Position numbers and translations under genes: made by a program. A stretch of 64,000 nt of DNA, from the NCBI GenBank assembly GCA_937121175.1, contig CAKZKD010000003.1:248001-312000 (forward strand), read 5' to 3'. How positions within the stretch are numbered: position 1 is the stretch's first letter; each line of letters begins with the position of its first letter. The notes below the pieces were generated by a model that saw only the letters and a program-made list of their open reading frames with translations, had not been told where the DNA came from and did not search any database. The stretch is from an uncultured Flavobacteriales bacterium. Lineage in GTDB: Bacteria; Bacteroidota; Bacteroidia; Flavobacteriales_G; Salibacteraceae. Shown one piece after another: positions 60,534-64,000 of this stretch.

Positions 60534-63500
60534 ATAAAAACAATCAAAAAAGCGCTAAAATATTTTGCATTCGGTTTGCTCGGATTGTTGCTTTTGCTGG
60601 TCCTTTCTGTTGGGTTATTGTATTTGCCAGCTGTACAAACTTACGTCGCAAAAACTACTGTTAATCAGTTGTTTGCCAAAGATGAGGTTGATTTTGAGTT
60701 GCAAGAACTGGACATAACACCGTTTTCTTCAGTAAAATTTCATGGACTGTTTTTGAGCGATAAAAATCACGATACGCTCGTTTACGCCAATTCCATCGAG
60801 ATTCGACTTACAGACTGGATGCTGAGTCCGATTAACTTTCGGTTTGATTCCGTGGGTGTGGATAGCCTAAAGTTTTATCTGAGTACTGCTGAAGGTGATT
60901 CTAACCTAAACCTCCAATTTGTCATTGACCGCTTTGTTTCAAATAAAGAAGATACAAACGCGGCTGAGTTCGATTTAGCGATTGAAAAAGTAAGTCTGAG
61001 TAGCATTTATTTTAAATGGGATGATTTTAATCAACCCGATACTGGATTTGGTGTGAATTTTAACCATCTCAATGTTGCTCATTTGAATGGTGACTTAGGG
61101 CAGTTGGTAATTTCGGACAATGAAATTTCTGCGCAAATTGATACACTTCGATTAACAGAAAAATCGGGTTTACAAATCGACCAAATTTCCACTGATATTG
61201 TGCTGAACGATGATATAATCGATTTGAAAAAACTGCTAATTCAAACTCCTCAAACCTATTTAGCCGGGCAGTATGCCATGAAGCACAATAATTACCAGGG
61301 ATTTTCTGATTACGTGAAAAGGGTAGAAATGACAGCTGTGCTAGATTCTACGGTTATTAATAGTGCTGATATCAGCTATTTTGTTCCTCAACTCGAAGGA
61401 ATGAAAGAAATTGTGAGTATTGATGGAGAGTACAATGGAACGGTAAGTAGTTTCGAAATGCCTCGTTTTCGAATAGGATACGGCACATCAACCTATCTGG
61501 TAGGTAAACTTGATATTCATGGGTTACCCGAAATAAATTCTACCCAAATGAATATTTACCTAGATAAAGGCTACGTGCTAAAAGCGGATTTAACACGGAT
61601 TCCTCTTCCGCCTTTCAGCGATAATCAAACGCTTGATTTGCCCCAACAACTCAACAAATGGCGCTACGCCAAAATAGATGGAAAGTATATTGGAACCATC
61701 AAAAACTTCATTGCCGATGCACAATTCAGAACCAATTTAGGAACCATTATTTCAGATGTACAAGTAAGCAACAAAGGCGTTAATTCAACTTATCAAGGAG
61801 CGGTAGATTTTAATAGTTTGCAGATGGGTAACTTGCTGAATAATAATGATTTTGACCTCGTTTCTGGGAGTTTAAAAATAAAAGGTAAGGGTACAGATGC
61901 TAGAACAGCAGATGTGTTGGCAAAGGGGCGTATTCGAGCATTTGATTTTCGTAATTACAGGTATAATAATATTGCACTCGATGGTGAATTTAAAGACCGA
62001 ATGTTTATCGGTCAGCTCGATGTAAATGACCCTAATTGCCAGTTGGGTTTTAACGGAGCATTGAACTTTCAACCCCACCAAGACACTTATCGTTTTAAGT
62101 TGAAAATTGACACATTGTATCCCGTAATAGTCGGGTTAATCGACAGGGATTCTAGTGCATTTTTTAGTGGAAAGCTCGACGTAGATATGGTGGGAAGTAC
62201 TTTGGACACTGCTAAGGGTAAGGCATATATTACTGATTTATTTTACGCTGAAAGAGACAGCTCTTTTGAGTTAGATACGCTCAATTTCGAATCGTTCGTT
62301 GAAGACAGCTTGCGGCATTTGTACATGACCAGTTCTTTGGGTGACGTGGCCATTAAAGGAGACGCAATATTAAAAGGGGTTGATGAAGCGGTTGCCAAAA
62401 TTTTGGATGATGCTGTACCTACCTATTTCGAAAAAGAATACAACGTTGCAGATAACCAAGGAGGATTGGTCGTGTATGCTTCGTTCAATGAAAAATTAAA
62501 CGATGTGGTTTCTGTTTTCCTACCTGCTTTTCGAATCGATAGCAATTTGGAAGTAAGAGGGAGCTTGTTTCTCGACCCACCACTGTTGAATTTTTCAGCA
62601 AAATCTCAAGGAATTTCGTACTCAACCTTTGTGCTCGATTCTTTTGAACTCAAAGGCGGATTCTCCGATTCAGTTTTTAATGTTGATTTGATTGCCGATA
62701 CCATTTCTTTTAACAAGAACATTCGGGTTGAAAACTTAAACCTACAGTCTGGTTTTAGTGAGGATTCAGTAAACTTATACCTCGATTATTTCAACACAGG
62801 AGATAAGCGATATGCAGGAGAAATAAACCTTACTGGAAAAATTTTAGGAGCCAAACACTTTGGTTTTCACCTAAATGATGCTTTTGTTGAAGTGGCAGAT
62901 TCGGTTTGGGTATTCAACGACGAAAACTACGTCGAAATTGACTCTAATTTCATTAGGATTGACTCATTGAACGTGTCCAGTTTTGATAAATACATAAGTC
63001 TTCAAGGGCGAATTAGTGAATCGGTAAAGGATACCATTAATTTGGAATTTAATAACCTCAACCTTTCCAACATTGGAAGAATGACCAATAAAGAAGATTT
63101 GGTTTTAGGCGGGACAGCTTCGGGAAAAATCACCTCGCAAAGTACGTTGTCAAATCCTAATGTTTTAATGAATGTGTCCATTTTGGGTTTAGAGTTGAAC
63201 GAAATGCCTATAGGAAGTGGTGACCTCGTTTCGGTATGGGATAATGAGCAAAAAAGAGCGGAAGTTGATTTTGATTTAATAAGATTACCGGATTCCATTA
63301 TTCCGGACACGCTGCATAGCTTGAAGGTAGCAGGGTTTATTTACCCAAATCGCGAAAAGCACCAACTCGATTTAAAGCTAGGTACTCAAGGCTTTTATCT
63401 TAAATCATTAGAACCATTTACCAACTCGTTTATGGATAGTTTGGATGGTAAAGTAACTGGTTATATTCATGTTGATGGTGAGTTTACCCACCCCGTTTTA

Positions 63501-64000
63501 GAAGGTGAATTCGATTTAGTTGATACTAGATTAAGGGTGAAATATTTGAACACGCTCTATTTTGCAAAGAAGGAAAAACTGCGCATTGAAGAAGATTGGT
63601 TTGGTTTTGATAACTTGAAATTGATTGACCAAAACGGGAATAAAGCCAATACTATTGCTACGGTTTATCACACCAATTTTACCGATTTAAATTATGATGT
63701 AAGTGTGAAAATGGATTCGTTTTTAGTGCTAAATACCACCAAGTACGACAATGATTTGTTTTATGGTATAGGGCATTTATCTGGAGATATTAACCTCTCT
63801 GGCTATGACCAAACACTGATTATGGAAATGAATGCAAAAACAGCTAAGCAAAGTGAATTTGTAATTCCATTAACTGGAGCCGATGAGATTGGGCAGAGTG
63901 ATTTCATCACGTTTGTAAATTCTGATGGTTCTGTTGAACTTGAGAATCAAAAAGAGACCGATTTAAGTGGTATTGAAATGACTTTTAATCTTGACGTGGA
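60534..64000 (+). CDS. tamB: TamB-like translocation/assembly protein (runs off right edge)
   Basis: A frame open from after the TAA at 60528-60530 to the window end, about 1155 codons. The N-terminus (KTIKKALKYFAFGLLGLLLL) is a signal anchor typical of TamB; the only codon before it that could start is ATA at 60534, a rare initiator. The next usual candidate is TTG at 60576, which would cut off the lysine-rich part. The long central region has repeated beta strands with many polar/hydrophobic alternations, as in the lipid-bridging tube of TamB/AsmA proteins. The C-terminal TamB domain begins near the edge (FVIPLTGADEIGQSDFITFV). It probably moves lipids or aids Omp85 assembly with TamL. Confidence 0.85.
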   Translation, partial: MKTIKKALKYFAFGLLGLLLLLVLSVGLLYLPAVQTYVAKTTVNQLFAKDEVDFELQELDITPFSSVKFHGLFLSDKNHDTLVYANSIEIRLTDWMLSPINFRFDSVGVDSLKFYLSTAEGDSNLNLQFVIDRFVSNKEDTNAAEFDLAIEKVSLSSIYFKWDDFNQPDTGFGVNFNHLNVAHLNGDLGQLVISDNEISAQIDTLRLTEKSGLQIDQISTDIVLNDDIIDLKKLLIQTPQTYLAGQYAMKHNNYQGFSDYVKRVEMTAVLDSTVINSADISYFVPQLEGMKEIVSIDGEYNGTVSSFEMPRFRIGYGTSTYLVGKLDIHGLPEINSTQMNIYLDKGYVLKADLTRIPLPPFSDNQTLDLPQQLNKWRYAKIDGKYIGTIKNFIADAQFRTNLGTIISDVQVSNKGVNSTYQGAVDFNSLQMGNLLNNNDFDLVSGSLKIKGKGTDARTADVLAKGRIRAFDFRNYRYNNIALDGEFKDRMFIGQLDVNDPNCQLGFNGALNFQPHQDTYRFKLKIDTLYPVIVGLIDRDSSAFFSGKLDVDMVGSTLDTAKGKAYITDLFYAERDSSFELDTLNFESFVEDSLRHLYMTSSLGDVAIKGDAILKGVDEAVAKILDDAVPTYFEKEYNVADNQGGLVVYASFNEKLNDVVSVFLPAFRIDSNLEVRGSLFLDPPLLNFSAKSQGISYSTFVLDSFELKGGFSDSVFNVDLIADTISFNKNIRVENLNLQSGFSEDSVNLYLDYFNTGDKRYAGEINLTGKILGAKHFGFHLNDAFVEVADSVWVFNDENYVEIDSNFIRIDSLNVSSFDKYISLQGRISESVKDTINLEFNNLNLSNIGRMTNKEDLVLGGTASGKITSQSTLSNPNVLMNVSILGLELNEMPIGSGDLVSVWDNEQKRAEVDFDLIRLPDSIIPDTLHSLKVAGFIYPNREKHQLDLKLGTQGFYLKSLEPFTNSFMDSLDGKVTGYIHVDGEFTHPVLEGEFDLVDTRLRVKYLNTLYFAKKEKLRIEEDWFGFDNLKLIDQNGNKANTIATVYHTNFTDLNYDVSVKMDSFLVLNTTKYDNDLFYGIGHLSGDINLSGYDQTLIMEMNAKTAKQSEFVIPLTGADEIGQSDFITFVNSDGSVELENQKETDLSGIEMTFNLDV

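Overview
The window is an AT-rich chromosomal segment of a Bacteroidota (Flavobacteriia-type) bacterium. The evidence is a short 286-residue primary sigma factor, many TAnnTTTG -7 promoter boxes typical of the phylum, gliding/type IX secretion genes (gldF, gldG), two large proteins with type IX C-terminal sorting domains, a lipid-anchored Omp85 protein (TamL type), a long form of GAPDH, and a CTDxxAxNY...DDGSCxY surface motif that I associate with Flavobacteriales such as Fluviicola or Owenweeksia. No prophage, insertion sequence, CRISPR array or rRNA operon was seen. Most of the window is housekeeping genes with scattered lineage-specific surface and lipoprotein genes.

Layout. 0-8 kb: truncated tamL, then divergently trmH-surE-small membrane protein-lpxB in a tightly overlapping run, a SpoIID/LytB protein, comEC and hbd. 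8-12 kb: a giant ABCG-like transporter and smpB. 12-18 kb: a four-gene operon (DUF4856 lipoprotein, imelysin-like lipoprotein, HTTM membrane protein, TonB-dependent receptor) with a clear TTG-N20-TAGATTTG promoter and a perfect inverted repeat over its -33 element. 18-24.7 kb: a DUF433/DUF5615 toxin-antitoxin pair, a SulP anion transporter, long gap, rpoD and htrA. 24.8-33 kb: dapF, dnaN, gldF-gldG-DUF4340, lysC and lysA (dapF, lysC and lysA all serve the diaminopimelate/lysine route). 33-40 kb: two tandem paralogous lipoproteins of unknown function, a glutathione peroxidase, a secreted PNGase F-like protein, a sodium:solute symporter and recR. 40-42.6 kb: der, era and initiator tRNA.

42.8-45.1 kb is the most unusual segment. 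Four small cysteine-rich lipoproteins of one family surround a membrane protein that joins a MauE/DoxX-like domain (CGC motif) to a periplasmic thioredoxin-like domain with a CPHC active site. This looks like a dedicated disulfide-handling module for the mini-lipoproteins. 45-52.4 kb: an unusual HhH-plus-barrel protein with a PorV/PorQ-like partner, purE, rlmB, a GWxTD lipoprotein and a BamA/TamA-like protein. 52.5-64 kb: dnaB, a 1354-residue type IX-secreted BNR-repeat protein, a small lipoprotein, an outer membrane protein, tsaD and, divergently, a tamB that runs off the right edge and seems to lack a standard start codon.

Several genes have a -7 box only 4-7 bases before the start codon, suggesting leaderless or nearly leaderless transcripts. 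TTG starts are also frequent.
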